A stretch of 15,884 nucleotides of DNA from CAG-488 sp963625295 (lineage in GTDB: Bacteria; Bacillota; Clostridia; Oscillospirales; Acutalibacteraceae), in assembly GCA_963625295.1 (NCBI GenBank), contig CAVFTC010000043.1:1-15884 (forward strand). Direction: 5' to 3'. The position numbers and the translations under genes were made by a program. Numbering within the stretch: the first letter of the stretch is position 1; each line of letters begins with the position of its first letter. Positions 1-7,721 of the stretch are shown one piece after another. The notes under the pieces are model-generated. The model did no database searches. It had not been told where the DNA came from and worked only from the letters and a program-made list of their open reading frames with translations.

Positions 1-47
1 AAATGTGAGAGAATAACATTGATTTTTTAGTTGCGAGGTACAGCAAA

Positions 48-1481
48 ATGTTACTGAAAGAAAATATTCAGCGTGCCGGTGTAGGGTTTATTCTTGACCG
101 TGTCCTGAAGTACATTGACAAGAACCCGAAAAAGAACATTCTTAAGCTTATTGCTCTTGCCGAAAGGTTTTCGGGCAAGACATTTCCCGAAAAGACCTTT
201 GACGGATTTCGCAATGCGATAAGCGACGACAACAATGTTTGGAACACCTATGCGATGAATCTGCTCAAGGATATCGACAGGGAGTATCTCAAGAAAATGT
301 TTCTTTCGTTTGTTCTCGGTGCGGGACTTCACGGAACCAGAGCCGTCAGGGCAAACCGGGAGAAGTATAAGTGCAATATTCCGTGGCTTATGCTTATTGA
401 CCCGACGAGCGCATGTAACATGAACTGTAAGGGCTGCTGGGCGGCGGAGTACGGCCATAAGCTCAACCTGAGCTATGACGAGATAAACGGCGTTATCAAT
501 CAGGGTGTGGAGCTTGGAACACATCTTTATATGTTTACGGGCGGCGAACCGCTCATCAGGAAGGACGATATTATTCGCCTTTGCCGTGAGCATAAGAATT
601 GTACCTTCCTTGCTTATACCAACGCAACGCTTATTGACCAAAAATTCTGCGACGAGATGAAGGAGGTCGGCAACCTCACGCTTGCGCTCAGCATTGAAGG
701 CTCGGAGGAATCGAACGATTTCCGCCGAGGTGCGGGAGCTTACGGAAAAACCATGCAGGCAATGGAGCTTCTCAGAAAGAACAAGTGCATTTTCGGTCTT
801 TCGATTTGCTACACCTCACAAAATGTTGATAAGGTTACGAGCGACGAATTCATCGACCTTATGGTTGAAAAGGGAGCGAAGTTTGCTCTGTACTTTAACT
901 ATATGCCGGTCGGCACGGGAGCCGTTGAGGAGCTTATTCCCACCCCCGAACAGAGAACGCACATGTATTTCTGGCTCAAGAAGATGAGAAACGGCAAAAC
1001 AGGCAAGCCGCTGTTTGTAATGGATTTCCAGGACGACGCCGAATATGTCGGCGGCTGCATTGCCGGAGGCAGGAATTATTTCCACATCAATTCCGCCGGC
1101 GATATCGAGCCTTGCGTATTCATTCATTTCTCGGATTCCAATATCAGGACTCACACAATTCTTGAAGCCTTGAGAAATCCGCTGTTTATGAGCTATTATC
1201 ATAATCAGCCGTTTAACGATAACCATCTTCGTCCGTGTCCGATGCTCGAAAACCCTGAATATCTCAGAAAAATGATCAAGCAGACCGGCGCAAAATCGAC
1301 CGACCTTGAAAATCAGGAGGGCGTTGAGCACCTTTGCGCAAAATGCGACAAATTTGCTGCCGCATGGAAGGAGCAGGCGGACAAGCTTTGGGCAGAAAAC
1401 AAGCACCCGAACCCGAAAACGCAATATTACCGTGACACCGAGCAGGCAATGAAGGAAAAGCTTGATGATCTGGTAAGATAA
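48..1481 (+). CDS. Radical SAM protein with SPASM-like C-terminal cysteines
   Basis: A 477-aa protein predicted to cleave S-adenosylmethionine at a [4Fe-4S] cluster and start radical chemistry on an unknown substrate. The cluster motif C123-x3-C127-x2-C130 is directly visible, followed by Trp131 and the GGEP SAM-binding motif at 165-168. C-terminal cysteines (C337, C356, C397, C430, C433) resemble a SPASM/twitch region holding auxiliary clusters. About 110 N-terminal residues precede the core and form a helical extension that I do not recognise. The ATG at 48 follows GAGGT at a suitable distance. The gene is followed at once by a palindromic repeat and a terminator, so it appears to end its transcript. 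Its substrate cannot be read from the sequence: no short precursor-peptide gene lies beside it, and the neighbour is a membrane acyltransferase-like protein, so a lipid substrate is possible but unproven. Family is sure, function unknown. Confidence 0.93.
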   Translation: MLLKENIQRAGVGFILDRVLKYIDKNPKKNILKLIALAERFSGKTFPEKTFDGFRNAISDDNNVWNTYAMNLLKDIDREYLKKMFLSFVLGAGLHGTRAVRANREKYKCNIPWLMLIDPTSACNMNCKGCWAAEYGHKLNLSYDEINGVINQGVELGTHLYMFTGGEPLIRKDDIIRLCREHKNCTFLAYTNATLIDQKFCDEMKEVGNLTLALSIEGSEESNDFRRGAGAYGKTMQAMELLRKNKCIFGLSICYTSQNVDKVTSDEFIDLMVEKGAKFALYFNYMPVGTGAVEELIPTPEQRTHMYFWLKKMRNGKTGKPLFVMDFQDDAEYVGGCIAGGRNYFHINSAGDIEPCVFIHFSDSNIRTHTILEALRNPLFMSYYHNQPFNDNHLRPCPMLENPEYLRKMIKQTGAKSTDLENQEGVEHLCAKCDKFAAAWKEQADKLWAENKHPNPKTQYYRDTEQAMKEKLDDLVR

Positions 1482-1512
1482 AGGCAACACCGCAATTGTG
1501 CGGCATTGCCTT
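1481..1512. repeat. Palindromic intergenic repeat, copy 1
   Basis: An inverted repeat directly after the radical SAM stop codon. The outer arms AAGGCAA/TTGCCTT and inner arms CCGCA/TGCGG are separated by a CA/CA mismatch and capped by ATTG. A closely related element lies at 15673-15705 and a half-copy at 10761-10772. Sharing of both arm and core sequence among unlinked sites suggests a dispersed repeat family rather than chance hairpins. It lacks a T-tract of its own. Confidence 0.6.
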
Positions 1513-1517
1513 AATTG

Positions 1518-1549
1518 AAAGTCATCGGACATATCGTTCGGTGGCTTTT
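1518..1549 (+). terminator. Terminator of the radical SAM gene
   Basis: A 13-bp stem (1518-1530 with 1536-1548, several G-U pairs) closed by the loop ATATC, with the 3' arm ending in CTTTT and more T-rich sequence behind it. The G-U pairs become C-A mismatches on the other strand, so it is predicted to act mainly on + strand RNA. It reaches the last codons of the convergent minus-strand gene. Confidence 0.6.
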
Positions 1550-2090
1550 ATGCTTTTGTGTTCAGCAATTTTATCAGCCTCGGTCTGAAATGTCTGTGGA
1601 AAATTATAAAGCACAGATCGAACAGAGCCGTGACAATGCCGGTGACAAGGAATACCCATTGGTGGCTGCCGTAGAAAAGCGAAGCTATAAACGGAACGAA
1701 GCTGAATACGATGTTGATTTCATGTATTGCTTCGACCGAGCAGGTTTCGTTAATGAGCGTTTCAACCGGGAAATCCTTTGCCGAATTGGTTTGCGGCAGA
1801 AGATTGGGAAGCTTTTCCTTCCAGCGTTTTACTCTGAGAGCCTTAAAAATCGGTTCTTCAAATTTTTTCGGCGCAAACCAGCCGCTTTTATAGTTGAATT
1901 TCGTCGGGTTTTTGTTCACAGCTCCCGAAACGAGAATTCTGTAAGCAAAATGATAGAAGCAGGTTATAAAGGTTATAAAGCAAGCAAAGGAATACCTGTT
2001 GTCGTGATGTAGGTGTGAAATAAGGAAAATAACGCTGAGTACGGCAAACAAAGCAGCCGCCGTAAACATAAATTTCCGTAAACTTTTCAT
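1548..2090 (-). CDS. CrtO-like membrane acyltransferase family protein
   Basis: A 180-aa membrane protein resembling the glycosyl-4,4'-diaponeurosporenoate acyltransferase (CrtO) family, whose founding member esterifies a sugar of staphyloxanthin. Hydrophobic segments lie near residues 8-26, 32-52, 126-141 and 143-163. Between them is the family-like block with RVKRWKEKLP at 86-95, then the TCSVEAIH stretch (117-123) resembling the conserved Glu-x-x-His region, and a C-terminal HFRPRL motif. No carotenoid genes are present, so the acceptor is probably another membrane glycoconjugate or lipid; this is inference. The RBS is weak (GGGATAAATC before the ATG at 2090). Met8 is an alternative start. 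It converges on the radical SAM gene and follows the mannosidase gene on the same strand across an 82-bp gap holding two hairpins. Confidence 0.7.
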   Translation of the reverse strand: MKSLRKFMFTAAALFAVLSVIFLISHLHHDNRYSFACFITFITCFYHFAYRILVSGAVNKNPTKFNYKSGWFAPKKFEEPIFKALRVKRWKEKLPNLLPQTNSAKDFPVETLINETCSVEAIHEINIVFSFVPFIASLFYGSHQWVFLVTGIVTALFDLCFIIFHRHFRPRLIKLLNTKA

Positions 2091-2112
2091 GGTTTGATTT
2101 ATCCCTCGATTT

Positions 2113-2160
2113 CGGGCAAGAGACTTGCCCGAGAGAACGCCGGACTAATGGCGTTCCCTC
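2113..2160 (-). terminator. Twin hairpins after the GH38 gene
   Basis: Two adjacent inverted repeats lie just past the minus-strand mannosidase stop: a near-perfect one at 2133-2160 (AACGCC/GGCGTT core) and CGGGCAAG/CTTGCCCG at 2113-2131 with loop AGA. Neither has a clear T-tract in either direction, so termination is likely but not certain. They may instead be an mRNA 3' end stabiliser. Confidence 0.4.
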
Positions 2161-2172
2161 AGTTATATGTTA

Positions 2173-5034
2173 TCAGCCGACAAATTTGATTGTGAGAATC
2201 TTTTTGCCTGTGATCTCAAAGTCTGCAAAGCCGTTTTCGTCAACCGTGAGCGGAGCAACATCCTTTTCCTCAAGGCTGACAAGCTTAACCTCGCTCCACT
2301 TTTTGCCTGAGTACGGCGGAAGCTCGAATTCTGCCTGCTGTCTTTCAACGGGAGACTGAGCCTTTTCGATCGGAGCAATGCCGCCGTTGAGACGGATATT
2401 GGTCTTGATCGCCTTGTCGGACGGGTTGAAGAGACGGACAACATAGCCGGTGCCGTCCTCGCTCTGCTTGATACCGCTGACATTGAGCTTCTCGGTGCCA
2501 AGCTCAAGGAACGAGTGAACAAGCTCGTTCTTGCCGTGGTCTGTCGGAGCAAGCTGGGCTACGCCGAACGCAAGGTTGAACCTCTCGCTCTCACCCCAAA
2601 CATTGCCGTCCTCCCAGTCGCCCTTATGCGGCATGAAAGCGTAACGATAGGTGTTCTTTCCGATGCACTGCGAGCCTTTGTCGCTTGCGGAGTAGTCCTG
2701 CATGTCGGTTGTGACGCAGATGCGAAGCGGGAAAGCACGAAGAAGTGAAAGATAAACCGTGCCGCACTCGTCGTCTGAGGCCTCATATGCCTTGAGTCCT
2801 GTGTTGAGGAGAGCTGCGCCGACCTTGCCGTCAGTAACATCAACAAAGGAGTTCATCGGCTGCTCGGTCATCGGAATCTCGTCATAGAGCGAATAGTCAA
2901 GCTTCGCAACGGGACGCTTAACAACATCAAACTGACCCTGAGCGTATGAGAATTCGGACTTGATATCGGTCGGGAAGGCTACCTGAAGGTAGTGATCCTC
3001 GCTCTGATTGTCAATCGTTGTTTCAACCTCAAGATAGCGTGAGCCTTTCTTCAATGTGATAACGCTTTCGATCTTGCAGGGGTTGAGATGCTTTGAACGG
3101 GTCTTTTCGTCCGGGTTTCTTCCCTCGGGAAGCGCCCAGTCGATAGCGACCTTGTATGAAACGGCAAGCTCACCCTCATGAAGAAGAGTGATTTTTGCGT
3201 TTTCGTTAAGAGTGGTAAAGGTTTCGTCGTTTTCCGGAGTGAAGTGTTCCCACGGGTTGCCGATTTCGCCTGTATCCTTGAAGTAGCCGAGGCCTTCATA
3301 GCTCTTGCCGTTCTCCTTGTCGAGAACATTATAAGTACCGTTGGAGTTGAACGAAACTCTGAGGTATTCGTTCTCCATAACCTGATTTCTCTTGAGCATG
3401 GTCTTCGGCGTTGTTGCACGGACATTATAGAGCGGCTGAAGCTTGAGAGCTCTGTAGCCCATGGCCGGAACATCCTTAACATCAAGCTCGATCGTGTACT
3501 GCTGAGTGTGAAGAACATTGGCAACATCGTTCGGATTTTGAATGATCTGAGCGGAGCTCATGTTGGTTGTGATAACCTGATATGTGAGAACCGTACCGTC
3601 GGTATCAGTGATCTTGAAGCTGTCCGCTTTCCACTCTGCCGGAATCTCTACCGTCATTTTGACCGCTTCGCTTCTCTTGAACGGAGCCGGGTTGAATACA
3701 ACTATAGCCGCATCGTCACGGGTGAAGCCATCAAGCTTGATGTCGCCGGCAACATCCATAAATGCACGCTCGTAAACGCAGCTCGAAAGCTCTCTGGACT
3801 GTCTGTAACGATAGATAACATCCTCATAAACCACATCTCGTCCGCAAGCGCCGATGCTGTCGTGGCCGTGGTTCTGGAGAAGATAGTTATATGAAAGGTC
3901 AATGAAATTCTTCTGATACGGCGCACCGCTGAGTGCGGCAAAAACCGCCATCGGCTCTGCGTAATTTTGAAGCTGAGTTTCCGTCTTGAAGTTGGCCTGC
4001 TTGACATAGGTTCTTGCAGAGGTGATCCAGCCCATCATGCTGCTGACGCTGCCCTTTGTGTAGGGGTCACGCATCTCGCCCTTGAGAACCGGTGAATTCG
4101 GGTCAAATTCGTCAATAATGCCCTGCTCCATCTCCTTGAGCGAGCTGTGATAAACAAATGCGTTCGGAAGAGCGGCGTCAAGATCCTTGATCATCTCGAC
4201 CTCACGGGCGTCGGGACACGACGAGTCATGTCCGAGCGACCAGAAGCGGTGAGAGGTCGTCCAGTCGTTGTCCTGCTCCTTGATTGCCTGCTCTGCACGA
4301 GCCTTTATGTTCTCCTTATGATACTCATAGAACGGGTGAGCATACTGATAGTCAAGATTCTTGTTTTCGGAATCAATGAACTTGAATATGCCGTTGTTAT
4401 CGTTCCATACCATGTCACGGTTGTTTTCGTTCTGTTGGTTGTAGTAAACGGGACGCTGAACGACATACCAGATGTTGTAACGGGGACGCTTACCCAAACG
4501 GGAGGCGTAAATCCTTGTTCCGTCGGGGCTTTCCCAGAAGAATTCCGATTTCGGAGCGCAATATGCGTTGATTCCTCTGTAGAATGAGGCGAAGTGGATG
4601 TCAAAGCCCGCATAGATCTGCGGAAGCTGAGAGATCTGACCCCAGCCGAAGGGGGAGTAGCCGGTCTTGCTTATGCCGCCCATTTCCTTGCCGATCCTGT
4701 GACCGAGCAGGAGGTTACGGATAAGCGATTCGCCGCCGACGGTGAATTCGTCGGGTAGACAGAACCAAGGTCCTACGCCAATGCGACCCTCGGAGATGTA
4801 TTTTTTCATAAGCTCCTTCTTCTCGGGATATGCCTCAAGGTAGTCCTGAATCGGCATAGTCTGAGAATCAAGGTGGAAATGTCCGTATTCGGGATATTTT
4901 TCAAGAATATCCGTCAGCATATCAAGCATATAGCCGAGCATATACTGCGTTCTTCTTGCCGAAAAGCGCCATTCTCTGTCCCAGTGGGTGTTGGAGATAA
5001 AATGGCAGTTAATTTTCTGCGGTTTGTTGTCCAT
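2173..5034 (-). CDS. GH38 alpha-mannosidase-like protein lacking the usual nucleophile Asp
   Basis: A 953-aa GH38 protein of the MngB-like bacterial type. GH38 enzymes are zinc-dependent retaining alpha-mannosidases. Visible family features are the first zinc motif NTHWDREW (H17, D19), GPWFCLPDEF plus GGESLIRN (88-107), an Asp in SLGHD (D270) where the acid/base is expected, and the second zinc histidine in NHGHDSIG (H391). The block that normally reads GYxPDxFGxxxQxPQ is GYSPFGWGQISQLPQ here (125-139). The position of the nucleophile and zinc ligand Asp is therefore Phe129 (codon TTC, 4648-4650), and the family Phe is Trp. I chose the ATG at 5034 because AAAGGAG sits just upstream and the domain starts 10 residues later; the frame is open to 5160 without such support. 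No signal peptide is seen, so it is probably cytoplasmic. It overlaps the preceding 77-aa gene by 26 bp, suggesting translational coupling. Confidence 0.92.
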   Translation of the reverse strand: MDNKPQKINCHFISNTHWDREWRFSARRTQYMLGYMLDMLTDILEKYPEYGHFHLDSQTMPIQDYLEAYPEKKELMKKYISEGRIGVGPWFCLPDEFTVGGESLIRNLLLGHRIGKEMGGISKTGYSPFGWGQISQLPQIYAGFDIHFASFYRGINAYCAPKSEFFWESPDGTRIYASRLGKRPRYNIWYVVQRPVYYNQQNENNRDMVWNDNNGIFKFIDSENKNLDYQYAHPFYEYHKENIKARAEQAIKEQDNDWTTSHRFWSLGHDSSCPDAREVEMIKDLDAALPNAFVYHSSLKEMEQGIIDEFDPNSPVLKGEMRDPYTKGSVSSMMGWITSARTYVKQANFKTETQLQNYAEPMAVFAALSGAPYQKNFIDLSYNYLLQNHGHDSIGACGRDVVYEDVIYRYRQSRELSSCVYERAFMDVAGDIKLDGFTRDDAAIVVFNPAPFKRSEAVKMTVEIPAEWKADSFKITDTDGTVLTYQVITTNMSSAQIIQNPNDVANVLHTQQYTIELDVKDVPAMGYRALKLQPLYNVRATTPKTMLKRNQVMENEYLRVSFNSNGTYNVLDKENGKSYEGLGYFKDTGEIGNPWEHFTPENDETFTTLNENAKITLLHEGELAVSYKVAIDWALPEGRNPDEKTRSKHLNPCKIESVITLKKGSRYLEVETTIDNQSEDHYLQVAFPTDIKSEFSYAQGQFDVVKRPVAKLDYSLYDEIPMTEQPMNSFVDVTDGKVGAALLNTGLKAYEASDDECGTVYLSLLRAFPLRICVTTDMQDYSASDKGSQCIGKNTYRYAFMPHKGDWEDGNVWGESERFNLAFGVAQLAPTDHGKNELVHSFLELGTEKLNVSGIKQSEDGTGYVVRLFNPSDKAIKTNIRLNGGIAPIEKAQSPVERQQAEFELPPYSGKKWSEVKLVSLEEKDVAPLTVDENGFADFEITGKKILTIKFVG

Positions 5035-5242
5035 TTGACAGTTCTCCTTTTTCCGAAGCTTCCGATTGCTCGGAGGGTTCGGCTTCTTTTGATTGGTTTT
5101 TATTTTCGATGATTGATTTGAGTCTTGCAACGCTTGCCTTAATTTCGTCCTCGTGAACAAGGTATGCCTCGGTCAGCATCAGAACGAAAAGAGCAAAGCT
5201 TACTGCGTGAACAATTTTTTCGGAATTGATCTTTTTCTTCAA
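5009..5242 (-). CDS. Small single-pass membrane protein, unknown
   Basis: A 77-aa protein with a short lysine-rich N-terminus, one hydrophobic helix at about residues 10-28, and a polar, Glu/Ser/Lys-rich, probably helical then disordered tail. The likely start is TTG at 5242, after AAAGGGA at good spacing. It lies 5 bp after the HAD gene stop and its 3' end overlaps the mannosidase start by 26 bp, so all three are probably cotranscribed and coupled. I do not recognise a family. The layout (inside-positive N-terminus, one helix, long charged tail) would suit a membrane tether or partner for the neighbouring enzymes, but that is a guess. A coding frame is supported by the RBS and the tight packing. 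Confidence 0.7.
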   Translation of the reverse strand: MKKKINSEKIVHAVSFALFVLMLTEAYLVHEDEIKASVARLKSIIENKNQSKEAEPSEQSEASEKGELSNGQQTAEN

Positions 5243-5247
5243 TTAAA

Positions 5248-6243
5248 TCATCCCTTTATGATTTTTAAAATATCGGCAAAGCTGTTTTCATAGTAGTTGC
5301 AAACAGCCTTTGTGCCGCTGTCAACGATGTTGCCGCCTGCGATACCGATCGTGGTGTAGCCTGCAAGACGGACGGAGCAAACGCCTGCGCCGCTGTCCTC
5401 AATGCCTACAACATGGTTGCGATCCGCAAACGCTTCGCCAAGACCTACGATAGATGTTTCAGAATAGAGCCACGGGTGCGGCTTCGGTGAAAGCTCGCCG
5501 AGCGTGCCGACCGAGCCTTTTCTGAGCGGGAAGCCGGCGGAAATGATTGCGTCGTAGAAATCCTTCGGGTCGCCCATGCCGAGAGTCTTGAATGCCGAGA
5601 GAATTTCCGGCCATGCCTTTTCGTAAAGACCGGAGGTAACAAGGCCGATTTTTACGCCCATGTCCTTAAGCTCGTAAAGGAAATCCTTAACGCCCTCTGT
5701 TGGGGTGAAAGCGCCGTCCTTACCTCTGCCTGCCATGATCTCCTCCATCTCTCTGTGGGTGTGCTCAAAGTAGAAGTCACGAGCCTTGTCGAGCGATGCG
5801 CCCGGGCAGTATTTGTCAATGCAATACTGGAGGTGCTCGGAAACCGAATGACCCGAAACGAACGGGAGGTCGGCCTCTTCAAGCTCAAACTTCGGGTTGC
5901 CGAGAAGGCTTGCGATGCTCATCTGAATTATCCAAATCCAGAATTCCTCGCTGCGAACCGTTGTTCCGTCAAGATCCATGAGAACCGCCTTAACCGGCTT
6001 CTCAAGCGTAACGGGTGCAACGGGATAATAAACGGGGTATGCGATCGCCGACTTTACGCAAGCGAGAGTGTGCGAGCCGAATGAAACGAACTCAACCTTG
6101 CTGTCGCCTGTCGAAACGATATCGACAACGCCGTTTTTGCCGACGGAAAACTTGCCGTCCTCGGTGGCGCTGAGAACATGGAAACCGCTGTCTGCGCCGA
6201 TGTCTCCCAAATCGGGAATATGAATTGTTTTGTCCAAAAGCAT
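5248..6243 (-). CDS. HAD-superfamily hydrolase with an N-terminal extension
   Basis: A 331-aa HAD phosphatase or phosphomutase-like enzyme. Motif I is MDLDGT with nucleophile D90 and acid D92, motif II is T203 in GLVTSG, motif III is K254 in SPKPHP, and motif IV is GIEDSGAG (E282, D283). An alpha-helical cap lies between motifs I and II, as in the beta-phosphoglucomutase/sugar-phosphatase class. About 80 residues before motif I form an unrecognised, beta-rich region that ordinary members lack. The ATG at 6243 follows AAAGGAAG. It heads a three-gene minus-strand operon with the 77-aa membrane protein and the GH38 protein, under a clear sigma-A promoter. A role on a hexose phosphate derived from mannoside breakdown is inferred from context only. 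Confidence 0.9.
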   Translation of the reverse strand: MLLDKTIHIPDLGDIGADSGFHVLSATEDGKFSVGKNGVVDIVSTGDSKVEFVSFGSHTLACVKSAIAYPVYYPVAPVTLEKPVKAVLMDLDGTTVRSEEFWIWIIQMSIASLLGNPKFELEEADLPFVSGHSVSEHLQYCIDKYCPGASLDKARDFYFEHTHREMEEIMAGRGKDGAFTPTEGVKDFLYELKDMGVKIGLVTSGLYEKAWPEILSAFKTLGMGDPKDFYDAIISAGFPLRKGSVGTLGELSPKPHPWLYSETSIVGLGEAFADRNHVVGIEDSGAGVCSVRLAGYTTIGIAGGNIVDSGTKAVCNYYENSFADILKIIKG

Positions 6244-6278
6244 ATGATACTTCCTTTGTTAAAAATCTAAATCAATTT

Positions 6279-6307
6279 ATACTATCAAAATCATTTGAAA
6301 AAGTCAA
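6279..6307 (-). promoter_or_regulatory. Sigma-A promoter of the HAD-GH38 operon
   Basis: On the minus strand, TTGACT (6302-6307) and TAGTAT (6279-6284) are separated by exactly 17 bp, about 40 bp upstream of the HAD start codon. This is a near-consensus housekeeping promoter. Confidence 0.8.
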
Positions 6308-6311
6308 TATA

Positions 6312-6370
6312 TTTAAGTGCGGAATGTTGGCTTTTTAAGGATTTTTAAGGCTTTTTTCGAGGTATTTAAG
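6312..6370. promoter_or_regulatory. Four TTTAAG boxes in the divergent control region
   Basis: TTTAAG occurs at 6312, 6334, 6344 and 6365, so start-to-start steps are 22, 10 and 21 bp, close to two, one and two helical turns. Two copies form a tandem TTTTTAAGG pair at 6332-6350. The set begins 5 bp beyond the minus-strand -35 box. This could be a multi-site regulator binding region, but the boxes are short and the DNA is A/T-rich. Confidence 0.3.
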
Positions 6371-6441
6371 CCCTGCGAACCGCAAAATGCCTCCGACGCA
6401 TAAAAAGCCGCAAAAAATAAAAAATTATGTCGAAACATTCA

Positions 6442-6470
6442 TTGACTTTATGTATTTTAATAAGTATAAT
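6442..6470 (+). promoter_or_regulatory. Sigma-A promoter of the GT4-GH38 operon
   Basis: TTGACT (6442-6447), a 17-bp spacer and a perfect TATAAT (6465-6470) on the plus strand, about 60 bp before the glycosyltransferase start. With the minus-strand promoter it makes a back-to-back divergent pair whose -35 boxes are 134 bp apart. Confidence 0.85.
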
Positions 6471-6529
6471 AAAGTTTATATACTTTATATACTCGGAGCG
6501 TGTTCCTTTTTTGGTGTTGGAGGTGCGGC

Positions 6530-7711
6530 ATGAAAAATGTGCTTATAGTCAGCCATTGCATGGAGCTGGGCGGAGCGGAAAGGGCTTTGCTCGGGCTTTT
6601 GAATGAGTTTGATTATGACCGATACAATGTTGAGCTTTTTCTGCTGCGTCACACTGGCGAATTGATGCGCCATATTCCGCAAAAAGTGAAGCTGCTGCCG
6701 GAAAGCAAGAAGTATTCTTCGCTTGCCGTTCCGCTTGCCGAGGTTATAAAAAAAGCTGCGTTCGGTGTGGCTCTCGGCAGGCTTGAGGGCAAGAAAAAGG
6801 CGGCGAAGTTTGCCGCCGAGCACAATTTTAAAAGCAGCGAATATGTTTTTATCGAGTACAGCCATAAATATACCGTGCGCCATATGCCGATGATATCCGA
6901 AAAGGAATATGACCTTGTCATCAGCTTTTTGACACCCCATTATTTTGCGGCGGAGAAAACCAAAGCGAAGAAAAAAATCGCATGGATTCATACGGATTAT
7001 TCGTTCATTGAAATCGATGTTGAATCCGAGCTGAAAATGTGGTCGGCATACGATAAATTGATTGCCGTTTCTGAAAGCGGAAAACAGGCTTTCATAAAAA
7101 CCTTTCCGTCGCTTGCGGACAAAGTGGAGGTAATAGAAAACATTCACCCTGCCGGATTTATCAGGGTGCAGGCGGAGGAATTCGGCGTAACGGACGAAAT
7201 GCCCGACGACGGCTATGTAAAATTTCTCTCCGTCGGTCGGTTTTGCGACGCAAAAAATTTTGACAATGTGCCCGAAATCTGCTCAATGCTCGACAATGTC
7301 AAGTGGTACATTATCGGATACGGAGCGGACGAGGAGCTGATAAAAAGCAAAATTTCCGAATTCGGAATGCAGGACAGGGTTATTCTTTTGGGCAAAAAAG
7401 CCAATCCCTACCCCTATTTCAAGGCGTGTGATTTTTATATTCAGCCGTCTCGCTACGAGGGCAACGCCGTCACGGTAAATGAAGCGCTGATTCTCGGAAA
7501 GCTTGTTGCAATAACGAGCTATGCCACGGCGGCGAGCCAGATAAAAAACGGCACGGACGGTGTGATAGTTCCGCTTGACAACAAAAAATGCGCCGAGGGA
7601 CTTACGGCGTTCATAAACGATAAAGAGCTTCGGCAAAAAATCATGAAGAACATAACGAACACCGATTTTTCAAAATCGGACGAAATAAACAAGCTATACA
7701 AATTATTCTAA
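6530..7711 (+). CDS. GT4-family glycosyltransferase
   Basis: A 393-aa GT-B fold glycosyltransferase, predicted to transfer a sugar from a nucleotide-sugar donor with retention of configuration. The N-terminal Rossmann half starts MKNVLIVSH and holds the acceptor-side loop GGAER (14-18). The C-terminal half holds SVGRF near residue 230 and the GT4 EX7E signature (E310 in RYEGN and E318 in NEAL), which binds and activates the donor. No membrane segment is present, so it is cytoplasmic or peripheral. I chose the ATG at 6530 because GGAGG ends 6 bp upstream; a GTG at 6500 would only add ten residues with no such support. It is the first gene of a plus-strand operon, 10 bp before a GH38 gene. The donor is unknown; GDP-mannose is plausible from context. 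Confidence 0.92.
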   Translation: MKNVLIVSHCMELGGAERALLGLLNEFDYDRYNVELFLLRHTGELMRHIPQKVKLLPESKKYSSLAVPLAEVIKKAAFGVALGRLEGKKKAAKFAAEHNFKSSEYVFIEYSHKYTVRHMPMISEKEYDLVISFLTPHYFAAEKTKAKKKIAWIHTDYSFIEIDVESELKMWSAYDKLIAVSESGKQAFIKTFPSLADKVEVIENIHPAGFIRVQAEEFGVTDEMPDDGYVKFLSVGRFCDAKNFDNVPEICSMLDNVKWYIIGYGADEELIKSKISEFGMQDRVILLGKKANPYPYFKACDFYIQPSRYEGNAVTVNEALILGKLVAITSYATAASQIKNGTDGVIVPLDNKKCAEGLTAFINDKELRQKIMKNITNTDFSKSDEINKLYKLF

Positions 7712-7721
7712 GGAGCGGCAA

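Noticed and set aside
816..1532. Long minus-strand frame opposite the radical SAM gene
   Set aside because: The plus-strand protein has clear family motifs across this region; the antisense frame has none and no RBS-driven context.
3178..3894. 238-codon plus-strand frame opposite the first GH38 gene
   Set aside because: It is a shadow of the GH38 coding frame, and it has no motifs.
5035..5160. 42-residue N-terminal extension of the first GH38 protein
   Set aside because: It is low-complexity, lies within the preceding 77-aa gene, and AAAGGAG points to the ATG at 5034.
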